Of a stretch of DNA of 64,000 nucleotides, positions 44,589 through 53,791 are shown piece by piece; the stretch's first letter is position 1, and each line of letters opens with the position of its first letter. A program made the position numbers and the translations under genes. The stretch comes from an uncultured Lachnospiraceae bacterium (GTDB taxonomy: Bacteria; Bacillota; Clostridia; Lachnospirales; Lachnospiraceae): contig CANOFW010000012.1 in assembly GCA_947565425.1 (NCBI GenBank), positions 1-64,000 of the forward strand, given 5' to 3'. The notes beneath the pieces are model-generated. The model saw only the letters and a program-made list of their open reading frames with translations, ran no database searches and was not told the origin of the DNA.

Positions 44589-47339
44589 GTGGGATCGATT
44601 AGAAAATGGCTCGCTGCTTTCCTGACGGTATGTGTGGCTGTTACATCAGCAGGGATCCATGTACAGGCACAGAGCATTACTAGGGATATGCCGGCGGAAG
44701 AGCAGGAGTTTGGGACGGATGTAGAGGAGTTTGTAGAAGAAGAGGATAGCGAGAAGGGAAAAGAGGGAAATAGCGAGAAGGGGGCAAAAGCAGGAATATT
44801 GAATTTTCTTATGATGGAAACTGCATCTGTTCAGACACCCGGTGTGCAGAATATTGCAATTAGTCTTGGGCAGGAGCGCGCGCTGGTAGAATGTGCAGAG
44901 CTTACATATCGCAGAGTGTCTGATGGGAAGGTGTTTACCGTGGAGGCGCTGGATATTGTCGATAATATGGTAAAATTTTCCATTGAATATACGGATGAAT
45001 CACAAGCAGGCGTCTATGAGCTTACGAGTGTTAATTATCAGGTAACGGGTGCAACTTATGAGCTATTGTTTGATGATTTGGGAATGGATGTAAGTTTTGG
45101 CGTCAACCAGGAGATTGATACTGAGCCGGATGAAATGTTAGTGGATGAACAAATGTTGGAAGAAGTGGAAGCCAATGTGGTAACCATGGATGAAAATGGC
45201 AACACAGTCTCAGAGCAATCCGTGAAGGACGTACTGCAAGAGGCGCAGTCTGTCAATGCAAAGACACGCGCTGGAAGAGCTACCACCAATGCCTTGGAGA
45301 AGATGGTGATTGTGTTAGATCCGGGACATGACAGTACCCATGCAGGCGCGCGGGGGAATGGATGTAAAGAAGAGGAATTGGTGTTAAAGATTGCGCAGTA
45401 TTGTAAGACAGAATTGCAGAAATATTCTGGCATTAGCGTTTATATGACTAGAAGCAGCAATACTTGCCCTAATGGTGGATACACGGTGGATTCCGGTACT
45501 TGTAATGCCAAAAGGGTGTCATTTGCGGTGTCCAAAAAGGCGGATGTGTATGTAAGCTTTCATTTGAACTCGAATGCGAATACGGAGCCAAGAGGTGTGG
45601 GCGTCTATTATCCGAATAACAATTATCGTCCTCAGATTGGCCAGGAGGGAAAAGGGCTTGCCACTAGTATCTATAAAAAACTGAGCGCCTTGGGGCTTTC
45701 CACTTGGGCGGGCGGAACTTTGATACATAATTCAGAAACGAATACACGCTATCCCGACGGTTCGCTTGCCGATTATTTGGGCGTGATAAGAAGAAGCAAA
45801 GAAGCCGGAATTCCGGCGGTACTCATTGAACACGCTTTTCTCAGCAATGCGGCGGATGTCAGTCAATTTTTGAACTCCAATGCGAAATTAAAAAAACTTG
45901 GCATTGCGGATGCGCAGGCGATTGCCAGTTTTTACGGGCTGTCTGAAAAGGGAGGGGTTCCGGTCATTGATTGGATTCAGGCAAAGAATAGCAATACCTT
46001 ACGTGTGAATTGGGAAGAGGCAGCAGGCGCCGTTTCCTATCAGGTGTATAGAAGTATTTCGGCGGATGGAAAATACACACAGATTGCCGATGTCAATCAG
46101 TGTCAGTATGATGATAAGACGGCAAAGGCAGGGATGACGCACTACTATAAAGTGTGCGCTGTATTTGAGGATGGAAGCAAATCTTCTTTCTCCAAAGCAT
46201 ATTCCGCTGTTGCCTTGGCAAAGCCCAAAATTACCAGCATTTTGTCCAAAGCCGGAGGGAAATTGAGGATTAATTGGGGTGCTGTCAATGGGGCGTCTCT
46301 GTTTGAAATTTGGCGATGCGAGGAGCGCGATGGTAAGTATCAGAAAATTGCGACTACCACAAATACATTTTATGTAGATAAAAAGATTGACATGCAAAAG
46401 GAATATTTTTATAAAGTTCGCGCCCGCGGTGGGGATAAGAACGGCTGCGGTAGTTGTTCCGATATTTTATCCGGCTGGGCGGTGCAAAAGACGGCTATCC
46501 GTAATGTCAGTTCGGCAGATAGTACGTCCCTGCGCATCCGCTGGAAAAAGGTAGAGAACGCGTATGTTTATCGCATTCGCAGAAGTACTTCCAAAAAGGG
46601 CAAATATGTCACAGTTGCCAATGTGAAAGGCAGTAAAACATCCTATGTGGATAAGGGATTGCAAGAGAACAAGAAGTACTATTATAAGATTCAGGTGATG
46701 AACCTTGTGAATGGCAATAAGGGGTACAGCAGTTATTGCAGTGCGGCGGCAGGCAGTACAATCAGCGGCACTTCCCTCGTTTATGTAAAGTCTTATAATA
46801 GCAGCAGTATGGAACTGAAATGGAAGATGCATCCAGATGCGTATGCTTACAGTATCAAACGTAGTACGAAAAAAAAGGGAAATTATGAGAAGATTGCAGA
46901 GGTTCGCGACCGCAATATCACACAGTATCAGGACAAGAATATTGTCAGTGGAAAACGTTACTATTATGCGGTGGAAGTGATTGTCAAAAAAAAGAAGGTC
47001 AAGAATTACAGTGGGAATTCCAAGCCAAAATCGGCGTATAATCTATGCAAGGCGAACATTGTTTCCATACGGTCAGTGGCAAAAGGAAATCTATTGAGTT
47101 GGGAGGCAGTGGCAGGCGCTAATTGCTATGAGATTATGCGCAGTAATCAGGAAGCAGGTGGATTTACGGAGATTGCTAAGGTTCAGGGCGCAGATGTCAC
47201 GAGCTTTACGGATTCGAGCGCTCAAAAGGGAGTGAAATATTATTACCGGATTCGTGCAATTCGCGAGGGGAAATATCCGGGATATGGAAGCTATGGGAAA
47301 GTAGCGGAAAGCGGGGGCAGTAAAGCAAAACGCAGATAA
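44589..47339 (+). CDS. Secreted N-acetylmuramoyl-L-alanine amidase with FN3 repeats
   Basis: A 916-residue wall hydrolase. Signal peptide (GSIRKWLAAFLTVCVAVTSA) then an acidic region and a beta domain to about 235. The Amidase_3 domain (about 240-455) has zinc ligands in VIVLDPGHDSTHAG, KEEELVLKIA and VSFHLNSNA, and the catalytic Glu in AVLIEHAFLSN; it cleaves the bond between MurNAc and L-Ala of the stem peptide. The C-terminal half holds about five FN3-type repeats (for example NTLRVNWEEAAGAVSYQVYR, KYYYKIQVMNLVNGN). GTG 44589 is preferred because GGAG lies 8 bases upstream; GTG 44580 overlaps it. The glucosaminidase gene follows after 17 bp, so glycan- and peptide-cleaving enzymes are made together. 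Confidence 0.9.
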   Translation: MGSIRKWLAAFLTVCVAVTSAGIHVQAQSITRDMPAEEQEFGTDVEEFVEEEDSEKGKEGNSEKGAKAGILNFLMMETASVQTPGVQNIAISLGQERALVECAELTYRRVSDGKVFTVEALDIVDNMVKFSIEYTDESQAGVYELTSVNYQVTGATYELLFDDLGMDVSFGVNQEIDTEPDEMLVDEQMLEEVEANVVTMDENGNTVSEQSVKDVLQEAQSVNAKTRAGRATTNALEKMVIVLDPGHDSTHAGARGNGCKEEELVLKIAQYCKTELQKYSGISVYMTRSSNTCPNGGYTVDSGTCNAKRVSFAVSKKADVYVSFHLNSNANTEPRGVGVYYPNNNYRPQIGQEGKGLATSIYKKLSALGLSTWAGGTLIHNSETNTRYPDGSLADYLGVIRRSKEAGIPAVLIEHAFLSNAADVSQFLNSNAKLKKLGIADAQAIASFYGLSEKGGVPVIDWIQAKNSNTLRVNWEEAAGAVSYQVYRSISADGKYTQIADVNQCQYDDKTAKAGMTHYYKVCAVFEDGSKSSFSKAYSAVALAKPKITSILSKAGGKLRINWGAVNGASLFEIWRCEERDGKYQKIATTTNTFYVDKKIDMQKEYFYKVRARGGDKNGCGSCSDILSGWAVQKTAIRNVSSADSTSLRIRWKKVENAYVYRIRRSTSKKGKYVTVANVKGSKTSYVDKGLQENKKYYYKIQVMNLVNGNKGYSSYCSAAAGSTISGTSLVYVKSYNSSSMELKWKMHPDAYAYSIKRSTKKKGNYEKIAEVRDRNITQYQDKNIVSGKRYYYAVEVIVKKKKVKNYSGNSKPKSAYNLCKANIVSIRSVAKGNLLSWEAVAGANCYEIMRSNQEAGGFTEIAKVQGADVTSFTDSSAQKGVKYYYRIRAIREGKYPGYGSYGKVAESGGSKAKRR

Positions 47340-47356
47340 ATGGAGGAAAGAGGGAT

Positions 47357-50191
47357 ATGAAGAAGAAAAAAGTGAGGATTGTAGTATGGTTGCTAGCAGC
47401 GGTCATTCTTGTGGCAGATTGTGGCGGCAGTCGGTTTACAGCGTTTGCGGCGCAGGAAATTGTAACGGCAGACGACGCCGGGCAGCAGAAAGCCTCAAAG
47501 ATGGAGAGCGCCTTTTTGAAGATGCTGCAAGAATATGAGATGTACGGCACGCTCATGGGATCAGAGATTGTCGTTTATCAGCAGCCGTCAGTGGCAGCTC
47601 CAGTTGTGCAAAAACTTTCCAGCGGTTATCAGGTAAGATTTTTGGGGGCTGTGGTGGAGGAAGCAGGCATCTGGTATCAGGTGGCGTTCGGTGTAAATGA
47701 CCGTGAATATACGGGATTTGTTCAAGAACATCTTGTTGTAACGCAGGACCAAAGATTGCAGGAATGGAAGCAGCAGTATTTTGGCGACGGTAAATCAAGG
47801 GGCGCGGCAGGGACAAATGCCGTATCTATGGGGAATACGGATTTAGCAGCATTTCCTTCGAGCTACCGTTCTTATATCAAGAAGTTGCTCGCCGCTCATC
47901 CGAATTGGACGTTTGTGCCTATGAATACCGGGCTCAAGTGGTCGGATGTTATTGAAAATGAAATGAAGGACGCCGTAAACCTGGTGGATATCAATGCACC
48001 GTTTACCTGGAAATCTACAGCGGCCAAAGATTATAATATGGCTACTGGGTCGTGGGTGATCAAAAATGGTACGACCTGGGTGCAGGCTTCGGAGTCCGTA
48101 GTAAAATATTATATCGACCCGCGCAATTCGCTCAACGAGGAATCGGTTTTCCAGTTTGAGCAGTTGACATACAACCAATCTTATCATACGGAAGCAGGCG
48201 TGGAGAAAATTTTAAGTAACACGTTTATGAGCAATAAAAAGTTAGAGGACGGCTCCGGTGGTGGAATTACTTATGCCCAGGCATTTATGAAGATTGGTAA
48301 AGAGCTTAAAGTAAGCCCCTATTTTCTTGCCAGCCGTATTCGGCAGGAACAGGGAGTGAATGGAACTTCGGCGTTGATTTCCGGTACGTATCCAGGCTAC
48401 AAAGGGTATTATAATTATTTCAATATCCAGGCGACGGGCATTGGCGAACAGGTGATTATCAGTGGTCTTGAGGAGGCAAAGAAGGCAGGCTGGACGACAA
48501 GATACGCGGCGTTGCGCGGTGGTGCGGCAAAGACAGCGGAGAATTATATTTCCAAGGGGCAGGACACATTTTATTTGCAGAAATTTGACGTGGACGCCTC
48601 TTATAATGGCCTGTATTGGCACCAGTATATGCAAAATCTCTTGGCCGCGAATAATGAAAGCAAGAACGTTCGTAACAGTTATACGTCTATGGGCGTTATC
48701 AATAACAATTTTGTTTTTAAGGTTCCAGTCTATTTGAATATGCCGTCATCGGCATGTCCCTATCCGGGAGAGAAATTGAGCAAGCCGACAATGAATCTGG
48801 AAAAGACGGCATCAGGAACGGTGAAACTTTCCTGGAATGAAATTGCCGGAGCAGCCGGTTATGGGTTGTATCGCAAAGAAGGAAAAGACGGCAAATTTGT
48901 ACAGCTCAAGAAGTTGAATGGTTTGACGAAAACGTCATATGAGGATAAAACGGTCGTTCCGGGAGAAACATACGAATATAAAGTGCGGGCGTTCCTTAAA
49001 TTGAGTTCCGGCTACCAGCGTTCGGCGTATTCTAATGTGAAGACGGTAGACTTTGCAGTGCCTGCTACCAAATGGAATAAACTTACGGTTACCGATTACA
49101 CAACGGTACAGCTTTCCTGGAAGAAGGCAGACGTCACAGGTTACCGCATTTACAGAAAAACTGACTCTGGCAAATATACTTGTATTAAGAAGATAAGCAG
49201 CAATAAAACGGTAAGCTATAAAGATACCAAAGTAGTGCCGGGGCACACCTATACGTATCGCATCCGCAGTTATCAGACAGTCAATGGTAAAACGTATTAT
49301 TCTACTTATACGAATGTCATGAAGGCGGAGATAAAAATGTCGGCGCCCAGGCTGAAAAGCGCGTCTGTTACCAGCAGTTCTAAAATTAGGCTTACCTGGC
49401 AGAAGGATTTACAGGCGGACGGCTATTATATCTACCGTTCCACGACAAAGAAGGGCGGTTATAAAAAAGTAAGGACGGTCACAAAGAGCGCGTCTTCCAG
49501 GTGGATAGACAGCGGCGTTAAGTCAGGGACAACTTATTACTACAAAATGAAAGCGTATGTGGAGAGCGCTTCTGGAAAGAAGACGTCCGCTTATTCAAGG
49601 ATTCTGATGGTGAAGATGAATAAGAAAACGCCTGCCATTGCGCAGGTAACTTCGACTGCCGCAGGAATTAAGCTAAAGTGGACGAAAGCTGCGAATGCCG
49701 CCGGCTATCAGATAAGCCGCGCGACAGATATCAATGGTAAATATGAAGTTCTGACAAATGTCACGGGTAATTCTACCGTGACATTTACGGATAAAAAGAT
49801 AACTCTTGGACAAACCTACTATTATAGAGTAAGATCGTACCGCAAGAGTAAAACAAAAGCGAAATATTCCTCATGGTCAGCCGCCGCAGGAGGCCAACCG
49901 AAATTGGCAGCCACGCAGTTGGCGGGGGTTTCCGGCGTCAAGTCGAAAAGTGTGACATTGAAGTGGCAGAAAGTTTCCGAGGCGGGAGGCTATAAATTGT
50001 ATCGCAAGACAGGTAAAAGTGGGAAATACAAAGCGGTACGAAGCTTTTCCGGTGCAAATGCTACAAGTGTGACGGATAGTGGATTGAAAGCTAAAACAAC
50101 GTATTATTATAAGATGCGCGCCTATAAAAAAGTGAATGGAAAGGTACGTTATTCTGCCTACTCGGGAGAGTGGAGCGTCAAGACTGTATAA
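47357..50191 (+). CDS. Secreted SH3 - endo-beta-N-acetylglucosaminidase with FN3 repeats
   Basis: A 944-residue wall hydrolase. Signal sequence (KVRIVVWLLAAVILVADCGG; a lipobox-like VADC is present but weak), bacterial SH3-type domain (about 55-125, VVYQQPSVAAPVVQKLSSGY ... VQEHLVV), then a glucosaminidase region (about 165-460) with SYRSYIKKLLAAHPNWTF, YFLASRIRQEQGVNG where the second Glu is the likely acid, and GYYNYFNIQATG. These are features of GH73-like endo-beta-N-acetylglucosaminidases that cut peptidoglycan glycan strands. About five FN3-type repeats follow (from about 475), ending KVNGKVRYSAYSGEWSVKTV. The glycosyltransferase gene begins 12 bp downstream. It likely shares the amidase transcript. 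Confidence 0.88.
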   Translation: MKKKKVRIVVWLLAAVILVADCGGSRFTAFAAQEIVTADDAGQQKASKMESAFLKMLQEYEMYGTLMGSEIVVYQQPSVAAPVVQKLSSGYQVRFLGAVVEEAGIWYQVAFGVNDREYTGFVQEHLVVTQDQRLQEWKQQYFGDGKSRGAAGTNAVSMGNTDLAAFPSSYRSYIKKLLAAHPNWTFVPMNTGLKWSDVIENEMKDAVNLVDINAPFTWKSTAAKDYNMATGSWVIKNGTTWVQASESVVKYYIDPRNSLNEESVFQFEQLTYNQSYHTEAGVEKILSNTFMSNKKLEDGSGGGITYAQAFMKIGKELKVSPYFLASRIRQEQGVNGTSALISGTYPGYKGYYNYFNIQATGIGEQVIISGLEEAKKAGWTTRYAALRGGAAKTAENYISKGQDTFYLQKFDVDASYNGLYWHQYMQNLLAANNESKNVRNSYTSMGVINNNFVFKVPVYLNMPSSACPYPGEKLSKPTMNLEKTASGTVKLSWNEIAGAAGYGLYRKEGKDGKFVQLKKLNGLTKTSYEDKTVVPGETYEYKVRAFLKLSSGYQRSAYSNVKTVDFAVPATKWNKLTVTDYTTVQLSWKKADVTGYRIYRKTDSGKYTCIKKISSNKTVSYKDTKVVPGHTYTYRIRSYQTVNGKTYYSTYTNVMKAEIKMSAPRLKSASVTSSSKIRLTWQKDLQADGYYIYRSTTKKGGYKKVRTVTKSASSRWIDSGVKSGTTYYYKMKAYVESASGKKTSAYSRILMVKMNKKTPAIAQVTSTAAGIKLKWTKAANAAGYQISRATDINGKYEVLTNVTGNSTVTFTDKKITLGQTYYYRVRSYRKSKTKAKYSSWSAAAGGQPKLAATQLAGVSGVKSKSVTLKWQKVSEAGGYKLYRKTGKSGKYKAVRSFSGANATSVTDSGLKAKTTYYYKMRAYKKVNGKVRYSAYSGEWSVKTV

Positions 50192-50203
50192 AGGAAGAAG
50201 AGT

Positions 50204-52030
50204 ATGAAGATTACGCCATACCGATTGAAAAAAGGAATTCGTTATCTGCAACATTATGGGGTCCGCGCATTTGTCAACCGTCTGCGGGATAAGTTGGAGC
50301 CGGAGGATGTGCCTTACGGCCCCTGGTTTGAAAAATATCGGGCGAACAGTGAAACGCTTGCCAAACAGTCTGCGAAGGAGGGGCGGTTTACCTATCGGCC
50401 GCTGATTAGTATTGTTGTCCCCTGTTATCAGACGCCGGAAAAGTATCTTGTAGAAATGATGGATTCTGTGCGTGCGCAATCTTATGGCAATTGGCAGCTC
50501 TGCCTTGCTGACGCTACGCCCACAGATGAGGTAGAAAAGGCGGTGCAAGCTTATTGCAAGACTTATAGGGAGTCGCGGATTTGTTACCGTCATTTACAGG
50601 AGAACAAGGGCATTGCAGGCAATACAAATGAAGGCATTGCGCTGGCAGAGGGAGCGTGGGTTGCGCTGTTGGATCACGATGATCTGTTGGCTCCCGAAGC
50701 GCTCTATGAGATGGTTTGTCTGATGAACCAAAGGCCGCAGGTAGAAGTGATTTATTCCGATGAAGATCAGGTTGAGGAGAGCAAGCAGGGACTTGTGCAT
50801 AAGAAGCCGCATTTTAAGCCAGGTTTCAGTCCTGATTTATTGCGTTCCAACAATTACATTACGCATTTTCTCTGTGTAAAACATGAAATTGTCAAACAAA
50901 TTGGCGGGATGCGTGAAGGATTTGAAGGCGCACAAGATTATGATTTTATCCTGCGCTGTACAGAGCTTGCTGCTGAGGTGGGACATGTTGCGCGCATTCT
51001 CTATCACTGGCGTGTGCACAGCAATTCCACGGCAGACAATCCTTTAAGTAAAATGTACGCGTACGATGCCGGGCAGCGTGCCTTGCAGGAACATTTAAAG
51101 CGGGTGTGCCAGCCGGGAGAGGTTAGCCAGCTTCCACATTTTGGTTTCTATCGTGTAAAATATCCGGTTGTGGGTCAGCCGCTTGTCACCATTCTGATAC
51201 CCAACAAGGATCAAGTGGAGACGCTTGCGCGCTGTATTGCTTCTTTGCAGAAATCAACTTGGCAGAGTTATGAAGTTATTATCATAGAAAATAACAGCCA
51301 GCAGAAGGAAACGTTTCAATATTACCAGGAACTTTGCGGGACAGGAACTCTGGAGGGTAAATTATCTGGGGGACAGCATGTGAGGGTAATCGTCTGGAAG
51401 GGAGACTTTAACTACTCGGCAATCAATAATTTTGGCGCGAAATATGCCAGGGGAGAATATTATGTGCTGCTCAACAATGATATAGAGTTGATAACGGAGG
51501 GCTGGCTGGAGGAGATGCTGGGCAACTGTCAGCGGCCGGAGGTCGGCGTTGTCGGCGCAAGGTTGTATTATCCCGACAACACTTACCAGCACGCCGGGAT
51601 TGTTGTGGGTATTGATGGGATTGCGGCGAATATGTTTCCGGGATTGCGCCGTGGGCAGGAAGGGTATTATCACAAAGCGGCAATTCAGTTAAATTACAGC
51701 GCTGTCACAGCGGCGTGCCTGATGGTGTCGAAGGAAGTTTTTGAGAAAGTTCAGGGGTTAGAAGAACAGCTTCTGGTTGCCTTTAACGATGTGGATTTTT
51801 GTTTGCGCGTTCGGCGCGAAGGTTATCTTGTGGTTTACGATCCCTATGTGGAGGCGTATCATTACGAATCCAAGTCGCGGGGCAAGGAGGACACAAAAGA
51901 GAAAGTGCACCGGTTTGGTGAGGAAATTGACTTTTTCCGTACGAGGTGGATAGATTTGTTAAAAGCGGGGGATCCATATTATAACCCTAATTTCTCATTA
52001 AAGAAATGCAACTATAAGTTAAAGCCGTAG
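50204..52030 (+). CDS. Glycosyltransferase with two GT2 (GT-A) domains
   Basis: A 608-residue cytosolic enzyme likely extending a cell-surface glycopolymer. The first GT-A fold (about 65-290) shows PLISIVVPCYQTPEKYLVEM and the nucleotide/metal motif ALLDHDDLLAPEAL; the second (about 325-590) shows PLVTILIPNKDQVETLARC, VLLNNDIELITEGWLEEML, and AFNDVDFCLRVRREGYLVVYDPY near the acceptor site. The GNTNEGIALAEGAW and NYSAINNFGAKYARGEY segments are family hallmarks. Two catalytic domains in one chain suggest alternating addition of two sugars, as in RgpF-like rhamnan or O-chain enzymes. AAGGAAGAAG precedes the ATG. It begins 12 bp after the glucosaminidase gene and ends before a new promoter. Confidence 0.9.
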   Translation: MKITPYRLKKGIRYLQHYGVRAFVNRLRDKLEPEDVPYGPWFEKYRANSETLAKQSAKEGRFTYRPLISIVVPCYQTPEKYLVEMMDSVRAQSYGNWQLCLADATPTDEVEKAVQAYCKTYRESRICYRHLQENKGIAGNTNEGIALAEGAWVALLDHDDLLAPEALYEMVCLMNQRPQVEVIYSDEDQVEESKQGLVHKKPHFKPGFSPDLLRSNNYITHFLCVKHEIVKQIGGMREGFEGAQDYDFILRCTELAAEVGHVARILYHWRVHSNSTADNPLSKMYAYDAGQRALQEHLKRVCQPGEVSQLPHFGFYRVKYPVVGQPLVTILIPNKDQVETLARCIASLQKSTWQSYEVIIIENNSQQKETFQYYQELCGTGTLEGKLSGGQHVRVIVWKGDFNYSAINNFGAKYARGEYYVLLNNDIELITEGWLEEMLGNCQRPEVGVVGARLYYPDNTYQHAGIVVGIDGIAANMFPGLRRGQEGYYHKAAIQLNYSAVTAACLMVSKEVFEKVQGLEEQLLVAFNDVDFCLRVRREGYLVVYDPYVEAYHYESKSRGKEDTKEKVHRFGEEIDFFRTRWIDLLKAGDPYYNPNFSLKKCNYKLKP

Positions 52031-52067
52031 GGGATTAAGAAATATGGAAACTCTGCTTTTCCCATAC

Positions 52068-52096
52068 TTGCCCTTTTTTTGATTCAATGATACAAT
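52068..52096 (+). promoter_or_regulatory. Sigma-A promoter for the zinc-ribbon / sugar transferase operon
   Basis: TTGCCC (52068-52073), 17-nt T-rich spacer, TACAAT (52091-52096). A TATGGAAA/TTTCCCATA near-inverted pair just upstream followed by the T-run may end the preceding transcript. Confidence 0.65.
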
Positions 52097-52136
52097 ATAC
52101 AAGTTAAATCATTAATTTGGATGTAGGAAGAGACAT

Positions 52137-52337
52137 ATGATGAAAGTTTTTATATGCCCAAAATGTGGGAGTATTACAACGGTATCTCGAAGAAAAGAAA
52201 TTTTTTGCCATAAATGCGGGGGGACGCAAATGCTGCCCTCTAAGCTTAGTTTTGCCAAATATACGGAGATGGACGAGCAGCAGAGAAGAGATTATTCTGA
52301 GAGCTGGCTGTACATACGGAATCATACTTCTGTATAA
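52137..52337 (+). CDS. Small zinc-ribbon protein
   Basis: A 66-residue protein with two CxxC knuckles in its first half (FICPKCGS and FCHKCGGT), a classical treble-clef or zinc-ribbon spacing, followed by a charged helix (KYTEMDEQQRRDYSESWLYI). ATG 52137 or the next ATG 52140 may start it; AGGAAGA upstream fits both. It stands between a strong promoter and the sugar transferase gene, 38 bp apart, so it may be the first cistron of the glycopolymer operon. Function unknown; binding of nucleic acid or a protein partner are both possible. Confidence 0.75.
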   Translation: MMKVFICPKCGSITTVSRRKEIFCHKCGGTQMLPSKLSFAKYTEMDEQQRRDYSESWLYIRNHTSV

Positions 52338-52375
52338 AATCCCGCTATTTAGGAATACGTTCTGAGGAATAGATT

Positions 52376-53791
52376 ATGTATAAAAAACAGAAAAAGAGCT
52401 GGGTAAAACATCTGGATTTCTTAATTCTGGATTTGCTTTGCCTGGAAGTTACTTTTTATCTCTCCTGTTTAATCAGGTTGGGCAATCTTCATAGTGAACC
52501 AGGAATGAGTGAATATTACAATCGTCTGGCGATTGTACTGCTTTTGATGGACGGTTGCGTTGTATTTCTCACGGAGGCTTACACGGGCATCCTGCGCAGG
52601 AACAGACTACAGGAATTAAAAGCCGTGGTTTTTCATTGCAGCACGGTGTTTGCAGTTGTTACCGTCTATGTATGGGGAACGAAGCAGTCGGAAATCTATT
52701 CCAGGCAGGTTATTTTGGTCTTTTGGGCTATGTCGATTGTCGCGGAATACTTTGCGCGCTGTCTGTGGAAGATTTACATCCGTCAGCGCATGATTCGCAA
52801 AGAGCGTTATTCTAAGATGGTTGTAGTCACGGAAGAACGCTATGCCAGGCAATGTGTTTCTGATTTCCAGCATAACCGCTATAAGGAATTTGAAGTGGTC
52901 GGTGTGGTAGTGGTCGATGTGGACCAAACAGGCGAAGAAATTTGTGGAGTGCCTGTTGTGGCTACGGCGGATAGTTTCTTAGAGTATGTGCGCCTGAATG
53001 TGGTGGATGAGGTATTTATCAATGGCAACACCAGGGAGAGCAGCGAGGCGTTAGCAAATGAGCTAATCGAATTGGGACTGACAGTGCATTTCAATCTTGT
53101 CCGGGAATCGCAACTGATGCCAAATAAGCTTGTGGAACACTGTGGTAAGTATCTGGTGCTGACGACTAGTATGAAGATTGCCACGAACCGCCAGCTTTTC
53201 TTAAAACGGTGTCTGGACATTTTGGGTAGTCTGGTAGGGCTTTTTCTGACAGGGATCGCCTTTGTGGTATTTGCGCCCATGATTAAAAAACAGTCGCCGG
53301 GACCGGTATTTTACGAGCAGACCAGGATTGGCAAGAATGGCAGGCGTTTTAAATTTTATAAATTTCGCACGATGGTTGTCGGTGCAGATCATATGAAAAA
53401 GGATCTCATGGCCCAAAATGAGATGGAAGGTTTGATGTTCAAAATGGAAGAGGACCCCAGGATTTTTGGCGTGGGCAAGTTCATGCGCAAATACTCTATT
53501 GATGAGCTGCCGCAGTTTTGGAATGTGCTCAAAGGAGATATGAGCCTGGTAGGTACGAGGCCACCTACGGAGGATGAGTTTGAACAGTATGAGCTTCACC
53601 ATAAGGCCAGGCTGGGTATTCGTCCAGGGTTGACCGGTATGTGGCAGGTCAGCGGCAGGAGCGACATCAAAGATTTTGAGGAAATTGTTGCGCTTGACAC
53701 ACAGTATATCTCTAACTGGACGTTGGGGATGGATTTGCGAATACTTTTGCGGACCGTGGGTGTGGTGTTTACAGGAAAAGGTTCATTATGA
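52376..53791 (+). CDS. Polyprenyl-phosphate sugar-1-phosphate transferase (WbaP/EpsL type)
   Basis: Starts a surface polysaccharide by moving a sugar-1-phosphate from a nucleotide sugar to undecaprenyl phosphate. The 471-residue protein has four N-terminal membrane helices (to about 135), a CoA-binding-like cytosolic domain (about 140-255, with KEFEVVGVVVVDVD) and the bacterial sugar transferase domain (from about 275): KRCLDILGSLVGLFLT re-entrant helix, SPGPVFYEQTRIGKNG, FKFYKFRTMVVGAD with basic catalytic residues, SIDELPQFWNVLKGDMSLVG and RPGLTGMWQVSGRSD. GAGG precedes the ATG. The next gene starts inside its stop codon (ATGA), so the two are coupled. The priming sugar cannot be read from sequence. 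Confidence 0.93.
   Translation: MYKKQKKSWVKHLDFLILDLLCLEVTFYLSCLIRLGNLHSEPGMSEYYNRLAIVLLLMDGCVVFLTEAYTGILRRNRLQELKAVVFHCSTVFAVVTVYVWGTKQSEIYSRQVILVFWAMSIVAEYFARCLWKIYIRQRMIRKERYSKMVVVTEERYARQCVSDFQHNRYKEFEVVGVVVVDVDQTGEEICGVPVVATADSFLEYVRLNVVDEVFINGNTRESSEALANELIELGLTVHFNLVRESQLMPNKLVEHCGKYLVLTTSMKIATNRQLFLKRCLDILGSLVGLFLTGIAFVVFAPMIKKQSPGPVFYEQTRIGKNGRRFKFYKFRTMVVGADHMKKDLMAQNEMEGLMFKMEEDPRIFGVGKFMRKYSIDELPQFWNVLKGDMSLVGTRPPTEDEFEQYELHHKARLGIRPGLTGMWQVSGRSDIKDFEEIVALDTQYISNWTLGMDLRILLRTVGVVFTGKGSL

Noticed and set aside
49877..50593. 238-codon minus-strand frame spanning the glucosaminidase and glycosyltransferase genes
   Set aside because: Crosses the boundary of two well-supported genes on the other strand and has no ribosome site.
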